NCBI RefSeq assembly: GCF_008831545.1
Contig: NZ_CP044523.1
Location: 1,860,001-1,924,000, forward strand
Direction: 5' to 3'
Origin: Halorussus halophilus
GTDB taxonomy: Archaea > Halobacteriota > Halobacteria > Halobacteriales > Haladaptataceae
DNA: 64,000 nt
The first letter of the stretch is position 1; each line of letters starts with the position of its first letter. The translations under genes and the position numbers were made by a program. This document shows, in pieces, positions 33,143-42,109 of the stretch. The notes under the pieces were generated by a model. That model saw nothing but the letters and a program-made list of their open reading frames with translations, did not search any database and had not been told where the DNA came from.

Positions 33143-34108
33143 ATGAGTACCGCTTCGCGCGTCGCACAGCGGTTCGAAGAAGTTCCGTTTTTGGAGAAGG
33201 ACGACGCCTCGTTACTGCTAGTGCTACCGGGACTGTTCGTCTTCTCGGCGTTCATGTTCTTCCCGGTGCTGTACCTCGTCGGCATCTCGTTCACGGACGC
33301 TCGACCCGCGACGCTGTTCGCAGGCGAAGGGGTCGTGTCGATACTGACGTTCGGCGAGGCGGCGTTCGTCGGCATCAAGAACTACGTCGCGGTGCTGACG
33401 GACCCGCAGTTCTGGACCTCGTTCACAACTACGTGGCTGTACGTCGCCACGAGCGTCGTCCTGAAGGTCGGACTCAGCATCGGCGTCGCACTCGTCGTCA
33501 CGGGCGACCGAGTGCGCGGCAAGCGCGTGATGCGCTCGCTCATCATCGTGCCGATGGGCCTGCCCGCTATCTTCACCGTCACGGTGTGGCGCGGCATCTT
33601 CAGTTCGGCGGAGTTCGGACTGGCGAACCAACTGCTCGGCATGCTCGGCTTCGAATCCGTGTCGTGGCTCAGCGAACGCTGGATGGCGTTTCTGGCCTAC
33701 AACGTCACCGAAGCGTGGTTGGCTTACCCGTTCATGGTTATCATCACTGTGAGTGCGTTGCAGGACGTGCCCGAGGAACTTCACGAGGCGGCAAAGGTAG
33801 ACGGCGCAGGCTACTTCGCGCGATTCCTGCACGTCACACTCCCCTCGATAAAGCGACCGGTACTGTTCGCGTCCATCCTCACGGCGGCCGCGTCGTTCCA
33901 GTCGTTCCTCGTCCCGTACGTCATCAACGAGGGCGGCCCGGCGAGGCAGAACGAACTCATGGTCGTCTACGGCTACAAGGAGGCGTTCAGTTTCGGCCAG
34001 TACGGAGAGGGAGCGGCGATTAGCCTCGTCGCGCTCGTCTTCATCGGCGCGTTCATGTGGATAAACGTCAAGAAGGGACGACTCGCTGACGGGGTGAACG
34101 AACAGTGA
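33143..34108 (+). CDS. Sugar ABC transporter permease (MalF type)
   Basis: 321 residues with about six membrane helices. The cytoplasmic EAA loop that contacts the ATPase is visible as EELHEAAKVDGAGYFARFLHVTLP (near 210-235). Starts 2 nt after the binding protein stop and overlaps the second permease by 4 nt. It lacks the long second periplasmic loop of E. coli MalF, which is typical for archaea. Confidence 0.9.
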   Translation: MSTASRVAQRFEEVPFLEKDDASLLLVLPGLFVFSAFMFFPVLYLVGISFTDARPATLFAGEGVVSILTFGEAAFVGIKNYVAVLTDPQFWTSFTTTWLYVATSVVLKVGLSIGVALVVTGDRVRGKRVMRSLIIVPMGLPAIFTVTVWRGIFSSAEFGLANQLLGMLGFESVSWLSERWMAFLAYNVTEAWLAYPFMVIITVSALQDVPEELHEAAKVDGAGYFARFLHVTLPSIKRPVLFASILTAAASFQSFLVPYVINEGGPARQNELMVVYGYKEAFSFGQYGEGAAISLVALVFIGAFMWINVKKGRLADGVNEQ

Positions 34109-35187
34109 GTCTGCTTCGCTCCATCGCCGAGAGTCTGAAAGAGGACGCTCGAAACGTCGCCACGACGCCGGTCGAGTCCTACCGAGACGCACGACACACG
34201 TTGCGAGAGGTTCGAGCGGGACGGGTCTCGCCACTCGAACCGTTGAAGACGCTCGGGCTGACGCTCGGCGCGCTCGTCGTCGTCCTCGCGCTGTTGTTCC
34301 CGATTTACTGGATACTCATCTCCGCGCTATCGGGAACCGGTGGGTCGATTTACTCGTCGAACGGGCTTCGACTGCTTCCCCAAGAGCCATCGCTCCAGCC
34401 GTTCCTCTGGGTCGTCGGCGACCTCATCGTGCCGTCGTATCGCATCGGGCTCGGGATTCCGTTCAGCAACTCCGCACTCGTGTTCAACACGCCGGAGTTG
34501 GTGTTCCTCGACGTGTCGAACTACGGCGTGACCGACCCATCGGAGTTCAAGCACTTCCTCTGGAACAGCATGTGGGTCGCCGTCCCGACGGTCATCCTCT
34601 CGATGTGTCTCATCGTCCCGGCGTCGTACGCACTCTCGCGCCGGGAGTTCATCGGTCGCGAGAAGATTCTGTTCGGCTACGTCCTGATGACGCAGGTCGG
34701 TAGCGGCCTCGGCATCGCACTGCTCATCGCGCTGTACGCCGCGTACGTGCAAGTCGGACTCAACAACAACAAACTCGCGCTCTCGGTGTACTACGCCGCG
34801 ACGGCCGTGCCGTTCAACACGTGGCTGTTGAAGACGTACATGGACGGCATCCCGGTCTCCTACGAGGAGGCCGCGATAGTGGACGGCGCGCCGCCGTGGC
34901 GGGTCGTGACCGAGGTCATCCTGCCGCTGTCTGCGGCCGGGCTTGCGACGGTGTTCATCTTCACCTTCCTCACCGGTTGGACGGAGTTCGTCGTCGCTCA
35001 GACACTGCTCGGCACCGAGAACTACACGCTCCCGGTCGGGTTGTTCTCGCTCGTCAGCGAGTACTCCGTGCCGTGGGCGCGGTTCTCGGCGTTCGCACTG
35101 ACGTTCGCGTCGCCAATCGTCCTCGTGTATCTGTTCGCACAGCGGTACATCGAGGGCGGCCTGTCGTTCAGCGGCATGGAAGGATAA
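34105..35187 (+). CDS. Sugar ABC transporter permease (MalG type)
   Basis: 360 residues, GTG start in a 4-nt GTGA overlap with the first permease. Cytoplasmic N-terminus of about 45 residues, then six or so helices; EAA loop SYEEAAIVDGAPPWRVVTEVILP near 252-275. A large extracellular segment between helix 1 and 2 (about 75-150) is longer than usual for MalG. Third gene of the importer operon. Confidence 0.9.
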   Translation: MSLLRSIAESLKEDARNVATTPVESYRDARHTLREVRAGRVSPLEPLKTLGLTLGALVVVLALLFPIYWILISALSGTGGSIYSSNGLRLLPQEPSLQPFLWVVGDLIVPSYRIGLGIPFSNSALVFNTPELVFLDVSNYGVTDPSEFKHFLWNSMWVAVPTVILSMCLIVPASYALSRREFIGREKILFGYVLMTQVGSGLGIALLIALYAAYVQVGLNNNKLALSVYYAATAVPFNTWLLKTYMDGIPVSYEEAAIVDGAPPWRVVTEVILPLSAAGLATVFIFTFLTGWTEFVVAQTLLGTENYTLPVGLFSLVSEYSVPWARFSAFALTFASPIVLVYLFAQRYIEGGLSFSGMEG

Positions 35188-35330
35188 TCGACCCTCGACC
35201 GATTCGTTTTCTTTTGAACGGCTCTGGTATACACGCCCTCAGTAGAAAAATCTAGCTTGCAAAATATTCAATTTATCTACAGCTGTCAAGATTTATTATC
35301 CGTGATGTAATTGTTTTTCATGGATCGTCC
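35188..35330 (+). promoter_or_regulatory. CGTase upstream region with dyad over the start codon
   Basis: AT-rich 143 nt with a TATA-like TTTATTAT at 35291-35298. CATGGA (35319-35324) and TCCATG (35328-35333) form a dyad that includes the start codon; as RNA it would fold the start codon into a hairpin if the message has a leader. The CGTase may therefore have its own promoter and control, separate from the transporter operon. Confidence 0.45.
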
Positions 35331-37472
35331 ATGAGAACTAATCGCAGGGATTTGCTCAAAGCACTGGGCTTCGGTTCCGTCGGATTGGCCGGTAGTCACG
35401 CCGCTGGCGAGTACGATTTGTCGTTCGTCACCCAAGCCTCGGCGGCTACTGGGACTGGTAGCAAAGTCAATTTCGCGGACGACGTCATATACCAAATCGT
35501 CACCGACCGGTTCCACGACGGGAACTCGGGGAACAACCCGAGCGGCGAACTGTACAGTAGCGACTGTTCGAACCTCCGCAAGTACTGCGGGGGCGACTGG
35601 CAGGGCGTCATCGACAAGATTCAGGACGGCTACCTCACCGAGATGGGCATCACGGCCGTCTGGGTCTCTCCGCCGTTCGAGAACATCACCGAAGTAGACT
35701 CCGACAGCGGCGCGTCCTACCACGGCTACTGGGCGCGGGACTTCAAAGACCCCAACCCGTTCTTCGGCGACATGGCGAAGTTCGAGGAGCTGATTTCGGT
35801 CGCGCACAACAACGACATCAAAGTCGTCATCGACTTCGTGCCGAACCACACCTCGCCCTCGACCTCCGACGGCCAACTGGAGGATGGCGCGCTGTACGAC
35901 GACGGGAGCTACGTCACGTCCTACAGCGACGACCCGAACAGCTACTTCCACCACAACGGCGGCACCGACTACTCCAGTTACGAGGGGCAAATCTACCGCA
36001 ACCTGTACAATCTCGCGGACTTCGACCACCACGAGACGTACATCGACCAGTACCTGAAAGACGCCATCAAGCAGTGGCTCGACAAGGGCATCGACGGTAT
36101 CCGCGTGGACGCCGTCGCACACATGCCGCCGCTTTGGCAGAAGACGCTGATGGACACCATCTACGACCACCAACCGGTGTTCACCTTCGGCGAGTGGTTC
36201 CTCGGCGCGGACCAGTACAGCCAGAAGTACTACGACTTCTCGAACGACAGCGGGATGAGTCTGCTCGACTTCCGCTTCGGGCAGGAAATTCGGCAAGTGC
36301 TTCGGGACTTCTCGGACGACTGGCACGGCTTCTGGGACGTGTTGCAGGAGACCCAGAACCAACACGACCAGGTCATCGACCAAGTGCCGTTCATCGACAA
36401 CCACGACATGCCGCGGTTCACCGTCGATAGCGGTGGCGAGGTCAACACCGACATGGCGCTGGCAGTCCTGTTGACCTCGCGCGGTGCGCCGACCATCTAC
36501 TACGGCACCGAACAGTACCTCCAAGGCGGCAACGACCCGGACAACCGCAAGCCGATGCCGGGCTTCGACCGGACGACGACGGCGTACAACGTCATCAAGA
36601 AACTCGCGCCGCTTCGCCAGTCGAACGCCGCGCTCGCCTACGGTGACACCGAGCAACGCTGGATAAACAGCGACGTGTTCTTCTACGAGCGCGAGTTCGG
36701 CGACAACGTCGTGCTGGTCGGCATCAACCGGAGTCAGACGTGGTACGATGTGGATGGTCTGTTCACGGCACTCCCGCAGGGAAGCTACAGTGACCAACTC
36801 GACGGGATACTCGACGGATTCAGCACCTCGGTCAACAGCGACGGCTCCATCGACACGTTCTCGATGGGTCCGCGCACGGTCTGCGTCTGGGAGTACACCG
36901 GCGACACGACCAGTCCCGCGCTCGGTCACGTCGGCCCGACGATGGGCACCCCCGGCCACACCGTCACCATCGATGGCGAAGGCTTCGGCAGTTCGACCGG
37001 GTCGGTGCAGTTCGGTTCGACGGACGCGACCGTCGTCTCGTGGTCCGACACGCAGGTCCAAGCCGAAGTGCCCGCGGTCGCTGGCGGCTACTACGACGTG
37101 ACGGTCACCGACGCCGGGGGCACGTCGAGCAGTGCCTACACTGACTTCGAGATTCTCTCCGGCGACCAAGTGTCGGTCCGGTTCGTCGTCAACGACGCGA
37201 CGACCGAGACTGGCGAGAACGTCTACGTCGTCGGCAACGTCCACGAACTGGGCAACTGGGACACCGCTCGCGCCGTGGGGCCGTTCTTCAATCAGGTCGT
37301 CCACGAGTACCCCAACTGGTACTACGACGTGAACCTCCCCGCCGGACGGGACATCGAGTTCAAGTTCATCAAGAAAGACGGCAGTGGCAACGTGACGTGG
37401 GAGTCCGGGTCGAACCGCACGTACACGACGCCGTCCAGTGGCACCGGCGAGTACACCGATACCTGGAAGTAG
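35331..37472 (+). CDS. cgtA: Cyclodextrin glucanotransferase (CGTase), Tat-exported
   Basis: 713 residues, the length of classical CGTases. Tat signal (NRRDLLKALGFG), then the A/B barrel with VIYQIVTDRF, YCGGDWQG, and GH13 blocks VIDFVPNHTS, GIRVDAVAHM (nucleophile), TFGEWFL (acid) and FIDNHDMPRF. The segment HHNGGTDYSSY and YRNLYNLADFDH matches the CGTase B domain; the central aromatic residue that guides cyclisation is Tyr. Domain C, an IPT/TIG domain (about 530-612) and a CBM20 starch-binding domain (about 617-713) follow. Secreted through Tat, it turns starch into cyclodextrins and maltodextrins for import by the upstream ABC system. Transferase rather than hydrolase activity is inferred from domain order. 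Confidence 0.93.
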   Translation: MRTNRRDLLKALGFGSVGLAGSHAAGEYDLSFVTQASAATGTGSKVNFADDVIYQIVTDRFHDGNSGNNPSGELYSSDCSNLRKYCGGDWQGVIDKIQDGYLTEMGITAVWVSPPFENITEVDSDSGASYHGYWARDFKDPNPFFGDMAKFEELISVAHNNDIKVVIDFVPNHTSPSTSDGQLEDGALYDDGSYVTSYSDDPNSYFHHNGGTDYSSYEGQIYRNLYNLADFDHHETYIDQYLKDAIKQWLDKGIDGIRVDAVAHMPPLWQKTLMDTIYDHQPVFTFGEWFLGADQYSQKYYDFSNDSGMSLLDFRFGQEIRQVLRDFSDDWHGFWDVLQETQNQHDQVIDQVPFIDNHDMPRFTVDSGGEVNTDMALAVLLTSRGAPTIYYGTEQYLQGGNDPDNRKPMPGFDRTTTAYNVIKKLAPLRQSNAALAYGDTEQRWINSDVFFYEREFGDNVVLVGINRSQTWYDVDGLFTALPQGSYSDQLDGILDGFSTSVNSDGSIDTFSMGPRTVCVWEYTGDTTSPALGHVGPTMGTPGHTVTIDGEGFGSSTGSVQFGSTDATVVSWSDTQVQAEVPAVAGGYYDVTVTDAGGTSSSAYTDFEILSGDQVSVRFVVNDATTETGENVYVVGNVHELGNWDTARAVGPFFNQVVHEYPNWYYDVNLPAGRDIEFKFIKKDGSGNVTWESGSNRTYTTPSSGTGEYTDTWK

Positions 37473-37496
37473 AGTACACAGTTACCAGGAAGTAGA

Positions 37497-38309
37497 CTAC
37501 AGGAGAAACCGAACCATCTCGGGGAAGCGCCGTGCCCACGCCGACTCGTGATGGTTCGCCCCTTCTTCGAGAACGAACCGAAGTGCCGATTCGCCGTACC
37601 CTTTCTCCCGTAGCAGTTCGACCATCCGTTCTGCGTCTGCACGGTACTCCCGCGACCGCTCGGGGTCGTCGGGTCTCTCGTCGCCGCCGACATCGACGTA
37701 GAGTTTGCCCGAAACGCGCTCCTGCGCCCGAACGTAGTCGAATATCTCTCCGTCCGTCCACCAGAACGCCGGACTCATCACCCCCGCGAAGCCGAACGTC
37801 TCGGGGTACTCGAAGAAGCCGTAGAGACTGACCAACCCGCCGAGCGACGACCCGGCGATGCCGGTCGAGTCACGTCCCTCCCGGGTCCGAAACCGCTCGT
37901 CCACGAGCGGTTTCACGCGCTCGACCAGAAACGAGAGGTAACTGTCCGCGTTCCCGCCCTCGCGCTCGTCGTGTTGGTATGGAACGTACTCCGTCGCCCG
38001 CGAGTCGTCGGCGTTCGGAACGCCGACGACGATTGCTTCGATGCCCTCGTCGCTCAGTCGCTCCATCGTCTCGTCCACCTGCCACTCGCCGGAGTAGCTG
38101 GTCCGCTCGTCGAAGAGGTTCAAGCCGTCGTGCATGTAGAGGACGGGATAGCACTCGTCGGAACTGCCGTACGACGGCGGGAGGGAGGCGAGCAGTCGTC
38201 GCGGCGATTCGAGTCGCTCGTCTGAGAGTCGGTCAGAGACGCGCACGTCGCCCACGACGGTAGGGTCGTCGCTCAAGTCGTACGGTCGCCACGAAACCGC
38301 TTCGTTCAT
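37497..38309 (-). CDS. Esterase D/enterochelin-esterase-like alpha/beta hydrolase
   Basis: 270 residues, no signal peptide. YPVLYMHDGLNLFDE near residue 55 and nucleophile elbow GSSLGG (about 152-157) are typical of the putative esterase (COG2382/2819) family; Asp and His in the C-terminal part (VDVGGDERPDD and EEGANHHESAW) complete a triad. Substrate unknown; relatives include glycogen- or polysaccharide-associated carbohydrate esterases, and its position beside the alpha-glucan block makes a sugar ester plausible (inference). Convergent with cgtA. Confidence 0.85.
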   Translation of the reverse strand: MNEAVSWRPYDLSDDPTVVGDVRVSDRLSDERLESPRRLLASLPPSYGSSDECYPVLYMHDGLNLFDERTSYSGEWQVDETMERLSDEGIEAIVVGVPNADDSRATEYVPYQHDEREGGNADSYLSFLVERVKPLVDERFRTREGRDSTGIAGSSLGGLVSLYGFFEYPETFGFAGVMSPAFWWTDGEIFDYVRAQERVSGKLYVDVGGDERPDDPERSREYRADAERMVELLREKGYGESALRFVLEEGANHHESAWARRFPEMVRFLL

Positions 38310-38322
38310 TGTAATCTCAGGC

Positions 38323-39570
38323 TCAGTTCGTCGCTTCGGTATCTATCACCACCGATTCGTCCAACTCCGTGACCGAATCCTGCCCACTCAGCGCCAGCGT
38401 CAGGTCCAAGTCCGCGAGGAAGTTCTCACAGACCTCTCGAACGCCTTGCTCGCCATCTATCGCGAGTCCATAGACGTAGGGCCTCCCAAGTAGTACTGCG
38501 TCGGCACCCAACGCGAGCGCCTTTATCGCGTCGGCACCGCGGCGTATCCCGCTGTCGAACAGCACCGCGAACCCGTCGGCCGCTGTGCCACCAGATTCGC
38601 CTACATCGTCCACTACGTCCACTATCCTCGGCAGTGCCTCGACGGCCGAAATCGCGCCATCGACCTGTCTGCCGCCGTGGTTCGAGACGACCACGCCATC
38701 GACGCCCCGCTCGACGGCCTCGCGGGCGTCCGCTGGGTGCAAGATGCCCTTCAGAATCACGGGGAGGTCGGTCTGCTCGCGCACGAACTCGATAGTGTCC
38801 CAGTCCATCGAGAGGTCGCCGAACTGTTCGATAAACTGCCAGAGGGCGGCGCGCTCATCTTCCTCCGGTGGCGCGTCGAGCGACTCGCGGAACGCCGGGT
38901 CAGAGAGGTAGTTCGCCACGCCTTCCCCATCCAAAAACGGCAGGTAAGCGTTCTCCACGTCGCGTTCGCGCCAGCCCATCGTGGGCGTGTCGAGCGTGAC
39001 GACGACGGCCTCGTAGCCTGCCTCCTCGGCGCGGTGCAGAAAGCTCGCGGTCACGTCGCGGTCGGCACTGGGATACAGTTGAAACCAGCCAGTCGTGTCG
39101 CCCAACTCGTCGGCTACGTCCTCCATTCGCGTCGAAGCGGCGGAACTGGAGACGAACGGAACGCCGAGGTCCTGCGCCGCTCGTGCCGTTGCCATCTCGC
39201 CGTCCTCGTGGATGATGGACTGGACGCCGATGGGTGCGAGCAGAACGGGCACCGAAAGCTCTTGGTCGAGCAGTTCCACCGAGAGGTCTCGCTCGGCTAC
39301 GTCCTGCAACATCCGCGGGACGATTCGCCAGCGTGCGAACGCCTCGCGGTTGCGAGCTTTGGTGTCTTCACCGCCCGCGCTCCCGGCGACGTAGGCGTAG
39401 GCTTCCTCCGAGAGCGACTGCATCGCTTCTTCGCGCAGTTCGTCGGGTGAAATCGGGAGGTCCGGTTGCAGGTCTGCCAGCATGCCGCTGGCGTACACCT
39501 CGCGCTGGCGATTCGGGCCGAACGCCTCCGAGGGGTCGTCAGTGGGGGTGTTCGAAGAATCGTCGGTCAT
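38323..39570 (-). CDS. FMN-dependent alpha-hydroxy acid dehydrogenase/oxidase
   Basis: 415 residues. TIM-barrel flavoenzyme of the lactate oxidase/glycolate oxidase/lactate 2-monooxygenase family. FMN and catalytic parts: APIGVQSIIHEDGE, ILKGILHPADA (the active Lys), VVSNHGGRQVDGA with the catalytic His, and FDSGIRRGADAIKAL. The segment between (about 215-260) fits lactate 2-monooxygenase-type proteins common in haloarchaea. Oxidises L-lactate or another 2-hydroxy acid; the electron acceptor is uncertain. ATG at 39570 chosen over a longer frame that lacks similarity. Confidence 0.9.
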   Translation of the reverse strand: MTDDSSNTPTDDPSEAFGPNRQREVYASGMLADLQPDLPISPDELREEAMQSLSEEAYAYVAGSAGGEDTKARNREAFARWRIVPRMLQDVAERDLSVELLDQELSVPVLLAPIGVQSIIHEDGEMATARAAQDLGVPFVSSSAASTRMEDVADELGDTTGWFQLYPSADRDVTASFLHRAEEAGYEAVVVTLDTPTMGWRERDVENAYLPFLDGEGVANYLSDPAFRESLDAPPEEDERAALWQFIEQFGDLSMDWDTIEFVREQTDLPVILKGILHPADAREAVERGVDGVVVSNHGGRQVDGAISAVEALPRIVDVVDDVGESGGTAADGFAVLFDSGIRRGADAIKALALGADAVLLGRPYVYGLAIDGEQGVREVCENFLADLDLTLALSGQDSVTELDESVVIDTEATN

Positions 39571-39631
39571 GGTTCGGGACGCGCCCGCGACCGACTTATA
39601 GCTTCGCCGAGAGGATTCCCACGGACGCAAC

Positions 39632-39638
39632 TATTTAT
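39632..39638 (+). promoter_or_regulatory. TATA box of the SDR gene at 39662
   Basis: TATTTAT about 27 nt before the ATG, consistent with a leaderless transcript. Confidence 0.5.
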
Positions 39639-39661
39639 CGGCTTCGCCCCGAACTCCGGCT

Positions 39662-40471
39662 ATGACAGATATTTCGGTCCCAGCAGACCGCTTCTCCGTC
39701 GCAGGCCAGACCGCCATCGTCACGGGTGCGAGTTCTGGCATCGGCCGCGCCATCGCCGAACTGTTCGCGGACGACGGTGCAGACGTGGTCGTCTGCTCGC
39801 GCGAGCAGGCAAACGTAGACCCCGTTGCGGAGGGCATCGAAGCGAGCGACGCGAGCGGCGACGCCCTCGCCGTCGAATGTGACGTGACCGACCGGCAAGC
39901 GGTCGAGTCTTTGGTCGAAGCAACTGTCGAGGAGTTCGGTGGACTCGACGTGCTGGTCAACAACGCAGGAGCGAGCTTCATGGCGAACTTCGAAGACATC
40001 ACCCCGAACGGCTGGCGGAAGATTCTCGACATCAACCTCGGTGGCACCTACAACTGCACGCAGGCGGCTGGCGAGCATCTGAAAGAAAGCGGCGGGAACG
40101 GAGAGAACAGCGGTAGTATCGTCAATATCGCCAGCGTCGCGGGCCAACAGGGCGCGCCCTACATGAGCCACTACGGCGCGGCCAAAGCCGCAGTCGTCAA
40201 CTTCACGCGCTCGCTGGCCTACGAGTGGGCGGGCGACGGCGTGCGGGTCAACTGCATCGCGCCGGGGTTCGTCGCGACGCCGGGCTTGGCGAGCCAGATG
40301 GGCATCAGCGCCGACGACGTAGAACGTGAGGAAGTCGAGCGACGCGTCGGCATCAGCGAGGAAATCGCGGACGTGGCGCGATTCCTCGCCAGTCCAGCCG
40401 CCTCGTTCGTCGTCGGCGAAACCGTCACGGCGGCGGGCGTGCCCGACGTGCTCGAATCGCCGAACGTGTAA
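39662..40471 (+). CDS. SDR family oxidoreductase
   Basis: 269 residues. TGASSGIG near 21-28, NNAG near 100, catalytic Ser in NIASVAG and YGAAK. Ends in EVGETVTAAGVPDV-like FVVGETVTAAGVP, the usual C-terminal signature of FabG-type members. Likely a 3-oxoacyl or polyol dehydrogenase, NAD(P)-dependent. Divergent from the FMN enzyme, followed by an F420/LLM enzyme after 39 nt; the three may act on related hydroxy acids (inference). Confidence 0.9.
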   Translation: MTDISVPADRFSVAGQTAIVTGASSGIGRAIAELFADDGADVVVCSREQANVDPVAEGIEASDASGDALAVECDVTDRQAVESLVEATVEEFGGLDVLVNNAGASFMANFEDITPNGWRKILDINLGGTYNCTQAAGEHLKESGGNGENSGSIVNIASVAGQQGAPYMSHYGAAKAAVVNFTRSLAYEWAGDGVRVNCIAPGFVATPGLASQMGISADDVEREEVERRVGISEEIADVARFLASPAASFVVGETVTAAGVPDVLESPNV

Positions 40472-40510
40472 TCTACCGTTTAAACCTCGTTCCCGGTGCC
40501 ACGCGTTGAC

Positions 40511-41548
40511 ATGGGAACTATGGTTGCCGGGCACCTCGACTCGCTCATGCCCGACCGAACCGTCCACCTACCGGTGGCCGCTCAACCTAGCATCGACTCG
40601 CTCGTCTCGTTGACCCAGCGCGCGGAGGACCGTGGCTACGAACGTGCGTGGCTCCCCGAGACGTGGGGCAGAGACGCCGTGACTGCGCTCTCGATTATGG
40701 CCGAGCGCACCGAGACCATTGGTCTCGGTCCCTCCGTTCTCAACGTCTACTCGCGCTCGCCCGCGCTGGTCGGCCAGACCGCCGCCACGCTACAGGAACT
40801 CTCGGAGGGTCGCATGCGCGTCGCGCTGGGGCCGTCCGGTCCCGCAGTCGTTCAGGGCTGGCACGGAGTGGACTTCGACCGGCCGCTCCGCCGAACACGG
40901 GAGTACCTCGACATCGTTCGAGCAGTCTGCTCCGGCGAGACTGTCAACTACGACGGCGACATCTTCACCCTCGGTGGGTTCCGACTGCGCTGTGACCCGC
41001 CGGAGAAAGAAGTGCCTATCGACGCCGCAGGGATGGGTCCGAAATCGGTCGAGTTGGCGGGAAGATTCGCCGACGGCTGGCACGCGCTCATGCTCACGCC
41101 AGAGGGCCTCCAAGACCGACTCGAAGACCTCCGGCGCGGGATGGAACTGGGCGACCGGGACCCCGCAGACGTGCGGACCACGCTCTCGCTGAACTGCTGT
41201 GCGCTCGACGACGGCGAGCGCGCCCGCGAACTTGCTCGCGGTCATCTGGCGTTCTACGTCGGCGCGATGGGCACCTTCTACCGAGACTGCCTCTCCCGAC
41301 AGGGGTACGAAGACACCGCGCTCGAAATCGCCTCGGCGTGGGGCAATGGCGACAAAGAAGGGGCACTCGCGGCTATCGGCGACGACCTGCTGGACGACCT
41401 CGGCGCAGTCGGCACTCCAGCGAAAGCCCGTGAAGAGATTCGGAAATTCGAGGAAATCGACGGCGTGGATAGAGTCGCCGTCTCGTTCCCGCGCGGCGCG
41501 GAGCAGGACGAAATCGAGGCGACTATCGACGCGCTCGCGCCGAACTAA
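40511..41548 (+). CDS. Luciferase-like (LLM) F420-dependent oxidoreductase
   Basis: 345 residues. TIM-barrel flavin/F420 family: AEDRGYERAWLPETWGRDAVT near 32-52, the phospho-binding segment GPSVLNVYSRSPALVGQTAATL, and GMGPKSVELAGRFADGW. Closest to haloarchaeal LLM proteins that use coenzyme F420 (family knowledge). ATG at 40511 chosen because of a TATA-like TTTAAAC 30 nt upstream (about 40479-40485); GTG at 40496 is possible. Substrate unknown. Confidence 0.88.
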   Translation: MGTMVAGHLDSLMPDRTVHLPVAAQPSIDSLVSLTQRAEDRGYERAWLPETWGRDAVTALSIMAERTETIGLGPSVLNVYSRSPALVGQTAATLQELSEGRMRVALGPSGPAVVQGWHGVDFDRPLRRTREYLDIVRAVCSGETVNYDGDIFTLGGFRLRCDPPEKEVPIDAAGMGPKSVELAGRFADGWHALMLTPEGLQDRLEDLRRGMELGDRDPADVRTTLSLNCCALDDGERARELARGHLAFYVGAMGTFYRDCLSRQGYEDTALEIASAWGNGDKEGALAAIGDDLLDDLGAVGTPAKAREEIRKFEEIDGVDRVAVSFPRGAEQDEIEATIDALAPN

Positions 41549-41588
41549 GTCGGCAAACACCTTTCTCACTCGACGTTCGACAGGTACC

Positions 41589-42092
41589 ATGACCCAGATG
41601 CCCGAAGTCCGGGTAGACCACGTCGGCATCGCCGTGCAGTCCGTCGCGGACGCCGAACCCTTGCTCGAACTGCTCGGCGCGGAGAAACTGGTCCACGAGA
41701 CTGACCCTACCGGAGCATTTCGGTGGGCGTACTACCTGCTCGGGGACGCCTCGCGGGTCGAACTTATAGAGCCGATTGAAGGGAACGACGAGTCCTCTTT
41801 TCTCACGAAGTTCCTCGACGCGAACGGACCGGGATTGCACCATGTCACGCTCGAAGTCGCTGACATCGACGCGACAATCGAGGTGCTGGAAGTCGAGGGC
41901 GTGCGCGTCGTGGACCGTACCGACTACGACGGTTGGTCGGAAGCGTTCGTCTCGCCGGGAAATCCGACCGGCGTTCTCTTTCAACTGATGGAGTACCACG
42001 AACCGTTCGCTGGAGAGCGTCCCGGTCCCGAGCGACTGGAGCCTAAAACGTTGTACCTCGGCGGCCAACGGTTGAGCGAAGCAAGAGAGTAG
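41589..42092 (+). CDS. VOC-family protein, methylmalonyl-CoA epimerase-like
   Basis: 167 residues. One pair of beta-alpha-beta-beta-beta repeats: VDHVGIAVQSVADAE (metal His12) and GLHHVTLEVADIDAT (metal His). The segment WAYYLLGDASRVELIEP matches epimerase-type members, which are about 130-140 residues; here a C-terminal tail of about 30 residues is added. Could be methylmalonyl-CoA epimerase of the propionate route or another VOC enzyme; no mutase gene is nearby. Begins 40 nt after the LLM gene. Confidence 0.78.
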   Translation: MTQMPEVRVDHVGIAVQSVADAEPLLELLGAEKLVHETDPTGAFRWAYYLLGDASRVELIEPIEGNDESSFLTKFLDANGPGLHHVTLEVADIDATIEVLEVEGVRVVDRTDYDGWSEAFVSPGNPTGVLFQLMEYHEPFAGERPGPERLEPKTLYLGGQRLSEARE

Positions 42093-42109
42093 TACAGGCG
42101 ACGTCGAAG

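Noticed and set aside
35286-37304. 672-codon minus-strand frame opposite the CGTase
   Set aside because: A shadow frame typical of high-GC DNA; Val/Arg/Asp-rich, no motif, while the plus strand has full CGTase signatures.
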